From contig JAWXBR010000009.1 of the NCBI GenBank assembly GCA_034440235.1, forward strand, positions 96,220 through 160,219: a stretch of DNA of 64,000 nucleotides, read 5' to 3'. Below are positions 43,444-52,294 of this stretch, in pieces (the first letter of the stretch is position 1; each line of letters starts with the position of its first letter). The translations under genes were made by a program, and so were the position numbers. Below the pieces are notes generated by a model that was not told the origin of the DNA, searched no databases, and saw nothing but the letters and a program-made list of their open reading frames with translations. The stretch is from JAWXBR01 sp034440235. GTDB lineage: Bacteria > Bacteroidota > Ignavibacteria > Kapaibacteriales > Kapaibacteriaceae.

Positions 43444-44877
43444 TTAGCGCATGATGTTCAATATCGTTGACCGAGTCTCGACGGCGGCTGACACCGTCAC
43501 GATATACATGCCAATAGGCAGATTCTCCAAGGGCACATCGATCGTGTTGCCCTTGGAGGCCGCAGCGACGCGCTGCTGCACACCGTGCATCGATGTAATG
43601 GAAATCGATGTCACACCTTCGGGCAAAGAAATATGTACGAAGTTGTCCGCGGGGTTCGGCCAGGCGTGAAGCTCAGCGTTGTAACCGTTCGCAACGAGCC
43701 CCCTGGCGTCGTCCTTGCCGTCACGTGTAACATCTTCGACAGATGAAATTACCTGATGTGGTATGAGTGCAGCGTCTACGACGAAGCCCGAAAGGATGCG
43801 TGATTGTGCGTCGTATGTGACTACGTAGTTGCGTTGCACGTCGCTGTAGATGGTGTCGATGTGGCCCGAAGTCGGTACGCACTGTGCAGCGACGCTGTCA
43901 GTAACTAAACTTACAATGCTGACATTTGATGAGTCTGACTTACAGGCAAGGGCATACGTCCAATCGGAAAATGGGGCATGCCAGTACCAGCCTTCGGGCA
44001 GTGCACGTAGGAATCGGATTGAGTCTGCGCTAAACCACTTGGGCTCGGGGTACAATCGATACAAGCCCCCTGTTGCAATGAGGATGTTGTCGACGTCATC
44101 GAGCCATGCTTGTCGTTGCTTCTTTAAGTAGATATAGCGGGCGTTGATGCCGCTACTGAAGGACAGGTGATCCCAAGAATCGACGACTTTCCAATTGGGC
44201 GTCATCGGGTTTTCAATGGTTACACCACTATCGTTCCCACCGAACAACCTGCCGGATCTTGAAATACCTACACGGCCAAAGGCGCAGTGATTGAAACCTG
44301 GTTTAAGGCTGTCGGAGAGTCCGGGCACAATCATATAATTAGCTTGATCGGTCTCTTGCGACCAGTGATGCACTCCACCCGCTTCGTAGAGGTAGGCCAT
44401 ATTGGCGACAGAGGATGAAAAAACTGCCCAACCATATGGTTCTAGTTCCATCACTCCAAAGTTCAGCGTGGCGTCTTCTGTTGCAGCCGAATCGTCGGAG
44501 AATCTGCTGTGCGAAAAATTTATCGACTCAACGATGATCGCCGTCCACCGAATGCCAGTTCTTGTCGAATCCACGAGAATGATATCGCCCTGTCGTTGTC
44601 TCTTTGCCACAACCTCACCTGTCAAGACCTCATAGAACGTGACGGAATCCAGTGATTGAACTGATATGAGTCCCGCAGATGCGTGGTGCTGAATATTTCG
44701 AATGCTGTCCACCTGGCGCTCCCACACGGGTGTAAGTCGCACACCTTGTGCCTCGGCAGTGCAGGCAAAACCCACGCAAACAAGAAGTAGTAAGAATAGT
44801 CGCAAAAGAGCTCCGCGAAGGGAAGTTGTCCGTACAAGTATTGAGCGGCAACCTAACTGATGTCTGTCCAATAGCAT
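43444..44877 (-). CDS. Exported protein with T9SS C-terminal sorting domain
   Basis: This protein of up to 477 residues has a signal-like LLRLFLLLLVCVGFACTAEAQ near residues 25-45, so the true start may be a GTG or TTG downstream of the first codon. The middle part has short beta-rich repeats (SLDSVTFYEVLTGEV; FGRVGISRSGRLFGG) without a known domain. The end is a type A sorting domain: WPNPADNFVHISL, TSMHGV and LPIGMYIVTV. It should be exported by Sec and T9SS to the surface. The neighbouring pseudogene is its truncated paralogue. Confidence 0.82.
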   Translation of the reverse strand: MLLDRHQLGCRSILVRTTSLRGALLRLFLLLLVCVGFACTAEAQGVRLTPVWERQVDSIRNIQHHASAGLISVQSLDSVTFYEVLTGEVVAKRQRQGDIILVDSTRTGIRWTAIIVESINFSHSRFSDDSAATEDATLNFGVMELEPYGWAVFSSSVANMAYLYEAGGVHHWSQETDQANYMIVPGLSDSLKPGFNHCAFGRVGISRSGRLFGGNDSGVTIENPMTPNWKVVDSWDHLSFSSGINARYIYLKKQRQAWLDDVDNILIATGGLYRLYPEPKWFSADSIRFLRALPEGWYWHAPFSDWTYALACKSDSSNVSIVSLVTDSVAAQCVPTSGHIDTIYSDVQRNYVVTYDAQSRILSGFVVDAALIPHQVISSVEDVTRDGKDDARGLVANGYNAELHAWPNPADNFVHISLPEGVTSISITSMHGVQQRVAAASKGNTIDVPLENLPIGMYIVTVSAAVETRSTILNIMR

Positions 44878-44949
44878 CTATACAGAATCTTACACGCGGC
44901 GATGGAGCGGCTTGTAAAAAAAGCAGCAGGTGTGCAATGCACACAGGTG

Positions 44950-46227
44950 TTAAGGCGAATTGAAAACTCTCAACGCTTCTTCTGCAACGTGAAACGACCC
45001 GCAGATGAGCGTCGGTCCCTGAGCCATCGCAGCCAGAGTAGCTTCTCCGATTGTCGAATAAGCAACAATGTTGTCGAAGCCAATATGCTCTGCTATCGAG
45101 TCGAGTGTAACAGTGGGCAATGCTCGTTCTACGACTGGTGCGGAGATGTGCAGCTTGTGTGTAATGGGCTTGAGTGCGCGCAACATGGCTGAGGCATCTT
45201 TGTCTGCCATGACACCAAAGACAACGTTCCATGTGTTGTCTGCGTAGCCGCATGCACGTAATGTGTTTGCGAGGGCCTCGATGCCTGCGGGGTTGTGCGC
45301 AACATCAAGGACGACGGGTGGTTCGGCGCGAAGCAGCTCGATGCGTCCCAAAAAACCGGTTGACTGACGCACATTGCGGAGCCCCGCGCGAATGTTGCCT
45401 TCGTCGATAAAGTAAACTTCTTGAAGAATAGGAATGGTTGCAAGCACGGTAGCGATGTTTCCTGCCTGATGTGCACCACACAGATCGGTAGTGTAATATG
45501 ACCTGAACGTCTGGTCGATTACACTTACCGTCATCGTGAAATCGGGGTGACATTTATCGACCTCGACATGAAGGTCGTCGTGCGCGTAGACGTTGTAGGT
45601 GTGCAGGCGCTGTGCGACGTCGTCGAAGACTGGACGTAATTCGGCAAGGGTCTCTCCGATAATGCAGGGGGCAGCCCCCTTAATAATCCCTGCCTTTTCC
45701 TTTGCGATCGATTCGAGCGTGGTGCCGAGGTATTCGGTGTGGTCGATGTCGATGCTGGTAATGACGGACACCATGGGCTGCACGACGTTTGTTGCGTCGA
45801 GTCTTCCGCCGAGTCCGGTTTCGATAATTGCAATGTCGACGCGTTCTTCTGCGAACCACTGAAATGCAAGCGCTGTTGTGACTTCGAAGAACGTGCCGCC
45901 GATTGCTTTTGCTGCGTCGATTAACGGACGTGCCAGTCGTGCTAAGTCCGCGTCGGAAATCTGCTTGCCATTAATGCTAATGCGTTCGTTAAAGACGCGA
46001 ACGTGTGGCGAAGTATATAAGCCAACTTTATAATCGGCGGCTTGCAGAACAGATGCAAACATTGCACTTGTACTGCCTTTGCCGTTTGTGCCCGCGACGT
46101 GCACTATGGGGTAGCGGTTCTGCGGATTGTCCAGTCCGTCGCAAAGTTTTTCAATGCGATCGAGTCCGGGCTTGATGCCAATAACCGTCATCGCAAACAA
46201 TTCGTCGAGCAGCGGTTGTAATTCCAT
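44950..46227 (-). CDS. folC: Folylpolyglutamate synthase/dihydrofolate synthase
   Basis: FolC adds glutamate to folates. The ATG at 46227 (MELQPLLDELF) gives 425 residues, normal for the family. Visible marks are the P-loop VAGTNGKGSTSAMFAS, SPHVRVFNERI, ETGLGGRLDATN, SIDIDHTEYLGTTLE with SIAKEKAGIIK, and VLDVAHNPAG. It lies downstream of rpsA on the same strand, but a strong terminator hairpin stands between them. It needs its own promoter or readthrough. Confidence 0.96.
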   Translation of the reverse strand: MELQPLLDELFAMTVIGIKPGLDRIEKLCDGLDNPQNRYPIVHVAGTNGKGSTSAMFASVLQAADYKVGLYTSPHVRVFNERISINGKQISDADLARLARPLIDAAKAIGGTFFEVTTALAFQWFAEERVDIAIIETGLGGRLDATNVVQPMVSVITSIDIDHTEYLGTTLESIAKEKAGIIKGAAPCIIGETLAELRPVFDDVAQRLHTYNVYAHDDLHVEVDKCHPDFTMTVSVIDQTFRSYYTTDLCGAHQAGNIATVLATIPILQEVYFIDEGNIRAGLRNVRQSTGFLGRIELLRAEPPVVLDVAHNPAGIEALANTLRACGYADNTWNVVFGVMADKDASAMLRALKPITHKLHISAPVVERALPTVTLDSIAEHIGFDNIVAYSTIGEATLAAMAQGPTLICGSFHVAEEALRVFNSP

Positions 46228-46231
46228 GGGG

Positions 46232-46267
46232 CCAAAATAAAAAACCCCGCCATTGCTGACGGGGTTT
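46232..46267 (-). terminator. Rho-independent terminator after rpsA
   Basis: AAACCCCG (about 46242-46249) and CGGGGTTT (about 46260-46267) form an eight-base-pair stem with a ten-base loop. Read on the minus strand the stem is followed by a T-rich tract. It lies between the rpsA stop (46293) and the folC start (46227). Confidence 0.88.
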
Positions 46268-46292
46268 GTTAAAGACAAATGTCAGAAAGCTG

Positions 46293-48488
46293 TTACGCTT
46301 TTTCTTCTTCGTTCGCTTCCGGAGGTGCTGCATCGCCCGCAGGCTCTGCAGGTGCTTCGGCTGGAGTCTCTGCCGCAGGTTCTGTGGTTTCAACCGCTTC
46401 GGAAGTTGCAGCAACTGGCTCTTCGGCAGCAGGCGCTTCAGCTACAGGTGCTTCAACTTCTGCTACTGGTGCTTCGGCTTCTGCTACTGGCGCTTCGGCT
46501 TCTGCCACTGGTGCTTCGGCTTCGGCAGCAGGCGCTTCGGCTTCGGCAGCTGGCGCTTCGGCTTCGGCAGCTGGTGCTTCTGCGATTGGGTCTGGAGTAA
46601 TGGCAGGGAAGTATTCGTTTGTTGTGTCGTACGGTTCTGAGTCTTCGAGGTCTTCGATGCTCGTTAGCGAAGATGCAGATCCGTCGGCGTTGTATTTGTC
46701 TGCGTTCGGAACAGGGTGGTTGACGTTGTACTTGGCAACTTCTTCGTCCGACTGTGTACGGAGGAATTCTACTGCCGAGAGAACGATCTTCTTTTGTTCT
46801 TTGTCAAACTCTACAACCTTGAGCGGAAGTACTTGATCTGGTACGAAGTAGTCGGCGATAACGCGAACAGGGGCGAAGGAGAGTTGTGACACGGGGACGA
46901 AGCCGTCGACGCCTTGTGGCAGTTCGACGATAACACCCTTATCGATAATGCGAACAATCTTGCCTTCTGTTTCTGTGCCTACACCGAATTCTGTTTCGAA
47001 GATGTCCCATGGGTTCTCAGAGATCTGCTTGTGTCCGAGCGAAATACGACGATGCTCGTTGTCTACCGCAAGCACGATTACCGGAAGCTCATCACCCTTC
47101 TTCACGAATTCACCTGGATGACGAATCTTCTTTGTCCACGACAGATCGCTGATGTGTACGAGGCCATCAACACCAGGCTCGAGTTCAACAAACACACCAA
47201 AGTTGGTGAGGTTGCGAACGATACCCTTGTGTACAGAATCCATTGGGTACTTGGCCATCAGATCGTTCCATGGGTCTGGCTCGAGTTGCTTCATGCCAAG
47301 AGCGAGCTTGCGTTCGTTCTTATCGATGTTTAATACTGTTGCTTCGACAACCTGTCCGAGCGACACCACTTGTGATGGGTGCTTTACGTGTTGTGTCCAT
47401 GACATTTCGCTGATGTGAATCAAACCTTCTACGCCCTTTTCTATTTCGATGAAAGCGCCGTAGTCGGTAAGCGAAACAACCTTGCCCTTAACCTTCGAGT
47501 TGGTTTCGTACTTCTCGCCAATCTGATCCCACGGATGCGAGGTCAGTTGTTTCATACCGAGCGAAATGCGCTTGCGGTTTTCATCGAAGTCGAGAACAAC
47601 AACCTTGACCTGCTGATCGAGCTGAACGATTTCACTTGGATGTGTAACACGTCCCCATGAAAGGTCAGTGATGTGCACGAGTCCATCAACACCACCTAGG
47701 TCTACGAACACGCCGAAGTCAGAGATAGCCTTAACGGTACCTTCAAGAACGAGTCCCTTTTCAAGGAGTCCGAGAATCTTGCCGCGTTGTTCGGTGAGTT
47801 GTTCTTCGAGAAGAACCTTGTGGCTGACGACAACATTTTCGCTTGGGTGATTAACCTTCACGACACGGACGTCGATTGTACGAGTAACCCATGCATCGAA
47901 ATCGCGAACCGGACGCACATCGATTTGTGAGCCTGGAAGGAATGCTTCGATACCGAGAAGATCAACAACCATACCGCCCTTAATGCGGCGAAGGATGCGA
48001 ACAGGCACGACCTGTTGTGTGTCGTGCAACTTGAGAATGTCTTCCCAAGTTTTCATGAAGTCGGCACGACGGCGGCTGAGAATTAGGCGGCCTTCTGCGT
48101 CTTCAATTTTTTCGATGAATACATCGACCTGATCGCCGATGGTAAGCAACTCAGCGCCGACAAATTCTGCGCGAGGAACAACACCAAGGCTCTTAAAACC
48201 AATGTCTACTAAGATTTCGTCCTTTGTAACGGATACCACTTTACCGTGGACCATTTCATCGGCCTTGACCTTCGAGGTGTCTTTCGCATCGAACAACGCT
48301 TTGTAGGCGTCGTCGTCCATCGTAACGCCATTATCCATGTCGCCCGCCAAAAGCGCAGCGAGTCCGGAGCGTTTACGAGCTACAGGTTTATCCTGATTTG
48401 ATGCTGCCGAAACTGCCTCCATAGTGACATCTTCTGTCACTACAGCCGTTGTTTCGTCTTGCGTGTCTACTGTTAGCTGATCCGACAT
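46293..48488 (-). CDS. rpsA: 30S ribosomal protein S1 with Ala/Glu/Pro repeat tail
   Basis: S1 helps mRNA bind the 30S subunit. From ATG 48488 (MSDQLTVDTQDE) it has 731 residues, longer than the usual 550-600. Six S1 (OB-fold) domains can be followed, with typical GxVxxxTxxGVFVELxxGVDGLVHISDLSW cores in the middle four; the first two are more diverged, as is normal. The acidic N-terminal lead is FCB-like. The C-terminal ~90 residues are a repeat of EAPAAEA / EAPVAEA units, disordered and very acidic. The terminator just downstream fits a strong stand-alone transcript. Confidence 0.95.
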   Translation of the reverse strand: MSDQLTVDTQDETTAVVTEDVTMEAVSAASNQDKPVARKRSGLAALLAGDMDNGVTMDDDAYKALFDAKDTSKVKADEMVHGKVVSVTKDEILVDIGFKSLGVVPRAEFVGAELLTIGDQVDVFIEKIEDAEGRLILSRRRADFMKTWEDILKLHDTQQVVPVRILRRIKGGMVVDLLGIEAFLPGSQIDVRPVRDFDAWVTRTIDVRVVKVNHPSENVVVSHKVLLEEQLTEQRGKILGLLEKGLVLEGTVKAISDFGVFVDLGGVDGLVHITDLSWGRVTHPSEIVQLDQQVKVVVLDFDENRKRISLGMKQLTSHPWDQIGEKYETNSKVKGKVVSLTDYGAFIEIEKGVEGLIHISEMSWTQHVKHPSQVVSLGQVVEATVLNIDKNERKLALGMKQLEPDPWNDLMAKYPMDSVHKGIVRNLTNFGVFVELEPGVDGLVHISDLSWTKKIRHPGEFVKKGDELPVIVLAVDNEHRRISLGHKQISENPWDIFETEFGVGTETEGKIVRIIDKGVIVELPQGVDGFVPVSQLSFAPVRVIADYFVPDQVLPLKVVEFDKEQKKIVLSAVEFLRTQSDEEVAKYNVNHPVPNADKYNADGSASSLTSIEDLEDSEPYDTTNEYFPAITPDPIAEAPAAEAEAPAAEAEAPAAEAEAPVAEAEAPVAEAEAPVAEVEAPVAEAPAAEEPVAATSEAVETTEPAAETPAEAPAEPAGDAAPPEANEEEKA

Positions 48489-48792
48489 GTATAGATCTAC
48501 TCCATAATCACCGTAATGCGATGCGCGGCCCTCCGCATCCACAACGATTCATTCAATAATTGAACAAGTGTAGGGCCCGAAAATCGGGATGCAAAGATAC
48601 GGAGATCGGGACTTTATCGCACGTTTTGGGGTCAGGGGTCTGGAAAGGGGCAAAAGGGTCTCGCCGGCCCGGAGAGCTCCTCAGTCTACAATTGCTGGTC
48701 AGAGCGCAATAAATCCCAGGGAACAGTCGTTGTGCATAAACGTGGTACGCCGCTTGATGTAACTCTAATACACTGTTTTGTGTTCTGCATAC
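48489..48792. other. Divergent intergenic region rpsA / small gene
   Basis: These 304 bases separate the divergent rpsA and 82-residue-protein starts and must hold both promoters. I see no clear -35/-10 pair, no long inverted repeat and no RNA motif. The stretch GGGCCCGAAAATCGGG is weakly self-complementary. Confidence 0.4.
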
Positions 48793-49041
48793 ATGGACTA
48801 TTTCGACGCATTTGACGAGGTGTTCGCATCAATAGACACCTATTATCGTGACCACGGCCACTCGCCGCACGATATAGCTGTGTCGCCCTCGCTTTATGCC
48901 TGGTTCGCCGAACTCCAACGCGAATCGGCCATGCTCGCCGGAATCGAGATGAGCTACCCCGTAATCATCGAAACGCCATACGGTCCCGTCGGCCTAATCA
49001 TCGACGAACGCCTCTCCCCATACGACGTCGTACCTGTCTAA
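48793..49041 (+). CDS. Small hypothetical protein
   Basis: This is an 82-residue acidic soluble protein (MDYFDAFDEVFASIDTYYRD ...). The ATG at 48793 is preferred over an upstream TTG. It has a helical N-terminus and a beta-rich end (YPVIIETPYGPVGLIIDE), resembling phage-tail-fibre-chaperone or small DUF-like folds, but I do not recognise it. It is the last gene before tRNA-Arg. A GC-rich hairpin (AGAAGGGGC / GCCCCCTTCT, about 49114-49143) between it and the tRNA may end its transcript, although no T-run follows. Confidence 0.6.
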   Translation: MDYFDAFDEVFASIDTYYRDHGHSPHDIAVSPSLYAWFAELQRESAMLAGIEMSYPVIIETPYGPVGLIIDERLSPYDVVPV

Positions 49042-49190
49042 CAAAACGGGCTAAGAAACCAGCCAAGCAAACCTGACAAACAGACCTGACACGTCATAAC
49101 TCGCAGATTTTATAGAAGGGGCTCCATAAGGGGCCCCCTTCTCATTTCTGCTTTACCGCACGAACCCAGCCTTCGTATTTTCGTAAATAC

Positions 49191-49264
49191 GCGCCCGTAG
49201 CTCAACTGGATAGAGCAACAGCCTTCTAAGCTGTAGGTCGCTGGTTCGAGTCCAGCCGGGCGTA
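49191..49264 (+). tRNA. tRNA-Arg (anticodon UCU)
   Basis: The 74 bases fold as a full cloverleaf: acceptor GCGCCCG/CGGGCGT (first pair G-U), D-stem GCTC/GAGC, anticodon stem ACAGC/GCTGT with loop CTTCTAA (anticodon TCT), T-stem GCTGG/CCAGC with TTCGAGT, and discriminator A. No CCA is encoded by the gene itself, although CCA happens to follow (ACCAAGG). A tyrosine recombinase gene starts 183 bp downstream, so the tRNA 3' end is the probable attachment site. Confidence 0.97.
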
Positions 49265-49447
49265 CCAAGGCCACTCTATGTTTTGGGGTGGCTTTTTGCG
49301 TTGTTGTGTGTGGATGTGTGTTTGTCGCACAGCTACTGCGTCGTCGCATGTCTCGCGTTGGAAAAGGGGATTGGCGTTTGGGTCGGTTGCAGTCTTAATA
49401 GGGACAAGAGTGCCACTACTATTCCCACTACCTATTAGGAGTCGACT

Positions 49448-50836
49448 ATGCCAAAGCGCAAGTCCATGTCCGAGACCATTGGAGCAGGTCCAACGGCCCT
49501 CCACGTTTCCTTCACTTTCATAACCAAGAATGCCAGTGCTAAACATGGCACCTATATGTGCACTGTCACATGTGAACGTTGGCAGTCGATTCTTCCGAAA
49601 GGCCGCTTGCGTCGATCCACGGGCATCTCTGCCGAGACAAAACATGTTCATCCAGCCACACATAGAATACTTGAGAAAGCGATCTATGCTTCGGAGGTAC
49701 GTTCAGCTATCGCCTCCGTACGCCAACGCATCCAAGACATCGCCAGCAATCACAGGATCAACCCAGGGGACCCCAACGATGCTCCCTCAATGGAAAAGGT
49801 AAGCGAGGCAATACGGACGTCTGGTGTTGACATAAGCGATGACAACATGCTGATCACGAGAACTATATCGAGGCGTGGTGCACGAGGTGCTGAGTACGGT
49901 GGGTTGATGGGTAGGTACCTGAGCGAATATGTTGCGAGAGACGGCAGGAAATTCGCAGACTCGAAAACCATGAAGGGGAATACATGTACCATGGCCTTGC
50001 ATCTGTATCAGTTTTCGGCGGATTGCTTTGGTGGAAAGTTGACACTGAACGACCTCACAATCCCGACAAAAGCACAGGTAGTTGTAAGGACATTTAAGAA
50101 ATATCTAGCTGAAACCTGCGATCTCTTAGATCCTACAATTGAGAATATCTTGAAGAGACTAAGGACGTTTCTTGCTTGGACTGAAAGAGAAGGACTGGTC
50201 TGGAAACTTGACCTTACCCCATATCGGTTCTCAGTGAAACGGCAGCCTAAAGTGACGCTCACGATTGAAGAACTTGGAAAGGTTATTACTTACAAATTTG
50301 GTCCGGATCAAGAACGCTACGAACGCGCACGTGATTTATGGCTACTCCAGTGCTTTACGGCACTTCGGTACAGTGATGTTGCGCAGATGAGCATACCCGA
50401 CATACGACAAAAGATGTTCTCAGTTGCAACACAGAAAACGAAAGTCCTCGCCAACATCCCTGTGTTCGACATCATGAAAGATTTGGTAGAGAAGTATCCT
50501 GATAGGCTCCCGACGATGTCGAACCAAGAATGTAATCGCACAATCAAGTTGGCATTCGAAGTGATTGGTATTACACGGGAAGTCGTGGTGCCGTACACAC
50601 AAGGCGGGAAGGAAATGATGCGCACGTCAAGAGTATGCGACGAAATCGCAACACACAGTGCGAGACGTCAATTCGTATCAATGGCCCAACAGTTTTCCGT
50701 GCCAAGATCTATGATTCAGGTAGTTACGGGGCATCGCAATATCGAAGAGCTTCTAACATACACGCATCATCCTGGCGAGGAGATTTCCGAATCGTTCGAA
50801 CGCATGAACGCCGCGCTCCCTCGGATGTCTAAATGA
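49448..50836 (+). CDS. Tyrosine recombinase (phage-integrase family)
   Basis: The 462-residue protein has AGGAG eight bases before its ATG. A SAM-like core-binding domain (about 175-275: MALHLYQFSADCF ... ERLVWKLDL-type helices) is followed by the catalytic domain. Arg I is in FTALRYSDVAQMS (about residue 306), the H-x-x-R box is HSARRQF (about 403), the third His is in VTGHRNIEELL and the Tyr nucleophile is in LTYTHHP (about 437). The layout matches Bacteroidota-type mobile-element integrases. Its position next to tRNA-Arg marks the left end of an integrated island. Confidence 0.93.
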   Translation: MPKRKSMSETIGAGPTALHVSFTFITKNASAKHGTYMCTVTCERWQSILPKGRLRRSTGISAETKHVHPATHRILEKAIYASEVRSAIASVRQRIQDIASNHRINPGDPNDAPSMEKVSEAIRTSGVDISDDNMLITRTISRRGARGAEYGGLMGRYLSEYVARDGRKFADSKTMKGNTCTMALHLYQFSADCFGGKLTLNDLTIPTKAQVVVRTFKKYLAETCDLLDPTIENILKRLRTFLAWTEREGLVWKLDLTPYRFSVKRQPKVTLTIEELGKVITYKFGPDQERYERARDLWLLQCFTALRYSDVAQMSIPDIRQKMFSVATQKTKVLANIPVFDIMKDLVEKYPDRLPTMSNQECNRTIKLAFEVIGITREVVVPYTQGGKEMMRTSRVCDEIATHSARRQFVSMAQQFSVPRSMIQVVTGHRNIEELLTYTHHPGEEISESFERMNAALPRMSK

Positions 50837-50892
50837 TTGCCTTACTGTACGTATCCTTTCCGACATCACTTAACTCGATACCCCTTAAGGTG

Positions 50893-51136
50893 CGTTCCCG
50901 AGCCTTTAATAATTCACATCATGTCGCTTGGATGCTACCTCGTCATTGCCTGCGCCATGCCAGGAAACGCTTTCTCCTTGAGCTTTTACGCTTCCCTGAC
51001 ACACGCACACAGCGCATGGGGATCCACGTCGATCTCTCGGGCAATACTGACCTTTGTTCGCGTGGGATTCTCTTCAACCAGTCGAACTGCTTCTCGCTTA
51101 AAGTCCCGTTCTACGGGGTGGCTCCTCTTCCTTCAT
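50893..51136 (-). pseudogene. IS3-family OrfA transposase remnant
   Basis: Read on the minus strand, ATG 51136 opens MKEEEPPRRT. After a one-base frame slip it continues FKREAVRLVEE, NPTRTKVSIAREIDVDP and CVREA, then a stop, LKEKAFPG, and after another slip GAGNDEVAS. This is the helix-turn-helix OrfA layout of IS3 elements (Arg-x-Phe-Lys-x-Glu-Ala-Val-x-Leu-Val; later AFPG-x-G). Two or more frame slips and at least two stops make it dead. No OrfB or terminal repeats remain. It fills the gap between the recombinase and the DUF262 gene. Confidence 0.65.
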
Positions 51137-51220
51137 GGTCGCCATCGGTTGGGATTACGTTTGCGGGATCCGTCACGCTTCAACCTTCTGTATTTTGTGA
51201 ACTTACCTAAGGGACATACC

Positions 51221-52294
51221 ATGGCAAAGCGATCCGTGACTGAGGAACAGAAGGCAGCTGCGGAAGCACAAATCGACAAGAATCAAAAGGTCATTGATTA
51301 TGATACGCGGGAGTATCCTGTGGAAGTCATCATCCAGAAGTATCTTAAGGACATTGAGAACGACAACAACGACTTCTTCATTCCCGATTACCAGCGTGAA
51401 CATTCGTGGTCTGACGACCGACAGTCGCGATTCATAGAATCCGTCTTGATGGGGTTGCCGATCCCGCTGCTATTTTTCGCCGACGTAGCAGGGCAGGAAG
51501 GTCGCGCGGAGATTGTCGATGGCTCTCAAAGGGTTAGGACTCTGGCACGTTTTGTAAGCGGTGAACTGGAATTGACAGGGTTAGAGAGGCTAGACAAACT
51601 TAACGGGTTACGGTATCACGATTTGTCCTTGACCCGGCAGCGTCGATTCGGCCGTCATACGCTTCGAATGATAGAATTGCGCGAGGGCGTCGACGAAGAT
51701 GCCAGAAGGGACATCTTCAGTCGTATCAATACCGGGAGTCTAGTGCTAAATGATATGGAAGTGCGTTGGGGTACCGAGGATGGCCCATTTCTTCACTTCA
51801 TTCGTGATTGCTCAAGGAACCCACTATTCACGAATGCCGCTCCCTTGAGTCCAATGGCTGTAAAGCGTCGAGAACCACAGGAGTTCGTACTTCGCTTTTT
51901 CGCATATCTAAACAATTATAAAAAATTTGACCGGAGCGTGGTTGGATTCCTTAACGATTACTTGGATAGGGTGTCGAAACAATTTTCCGATGCTCAGAAG
52001 GTCGAGTTTGAAGAAGAGTGGTTGCAGATGCTGACCTTCGTGTCAGACCGTTTTCCATCCGGATTTGTGAAGGCAGACGGGCATGTCCGAACTCCACGAA
52101 TTCGGTTTGAGGCTATATCGGTTGGAGTAGCACTTGCACTTCGAGAAAACCCCGAAACCATTCCTAATAATCTTGATTGGTTGAATTCAGAGACCTTCCT
52201 GTCACTGATGAGATCGGACGCAAGCAACTCACGGCCAAAGGTCATCAAGAGGATTGAATACGTTCGCGACAATGTGTTGGGGACGTACAAATGA
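51221..52294 (+). CDS. DUF262-domain protein (GmrSD/ParB-like nuclease fold)
   Basis: The 357-residue protein starts at ATG 51221 with AAGGGA as Shine-Dalgarno. The DUF262 core has FFIPDYQREHSWSDDRQ, SVLMGLPIPLLFF, the DGSQR motif (IVDGSQRVRTL, about residue 100) and IFSRINTGSLVLNDMEVR. In GmrS and BREX-type proteins this domain uses the DGQQR-like motif for NTP or DNA binding and cleavage. The DUF1524 HNH partner domain is absent; the C-terminal half is helical without a known domain. It overlaps the HEPN gene by four bases (ATGA). It probably acts in anti-phage defence with that partner. Confidence 0.88.
   Translation: MAKRSVTEEQKAAAEAQIDKNQKVIDYDTREYPVEVIIQKYLKDIENDNNDFFIPDYQREHSWSDDRQSRFIESVLMGLPIPLLFFADVAGQEGRAEIVDGSQRVRTLARFVSGELELTGLERLDKLNGLRYHDLSLTRQRRFGRHTLRMIELREGVDEDARRDIFSRINTGSLVLNDMEVRWGTEDGPFLHFIRDCSRNPLFTNAAPLSPMAVKRREPQEFVLRFFAYLNNYKKFDRSVVGFLNDYLDRVSKQFSDAQKVEFEEEWLQMLTFVSDRFPSGFVKADGHVRTPRIRFEAISVGVALALRENPETIPNNLDWLNSETFLSLMRSDASNSRPKVIKRIEYVRDNVLGTYK

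Noticed and set aside
50833..51210. 125-codon plus-strand frame starting at the recombinase stop (ATGA)
   Set aside because: The ATGA overlap looks like coupling, but the protein has no plausible composition and the opposite strand shows a recognisable IS3 OrfA remnant across the same bases.
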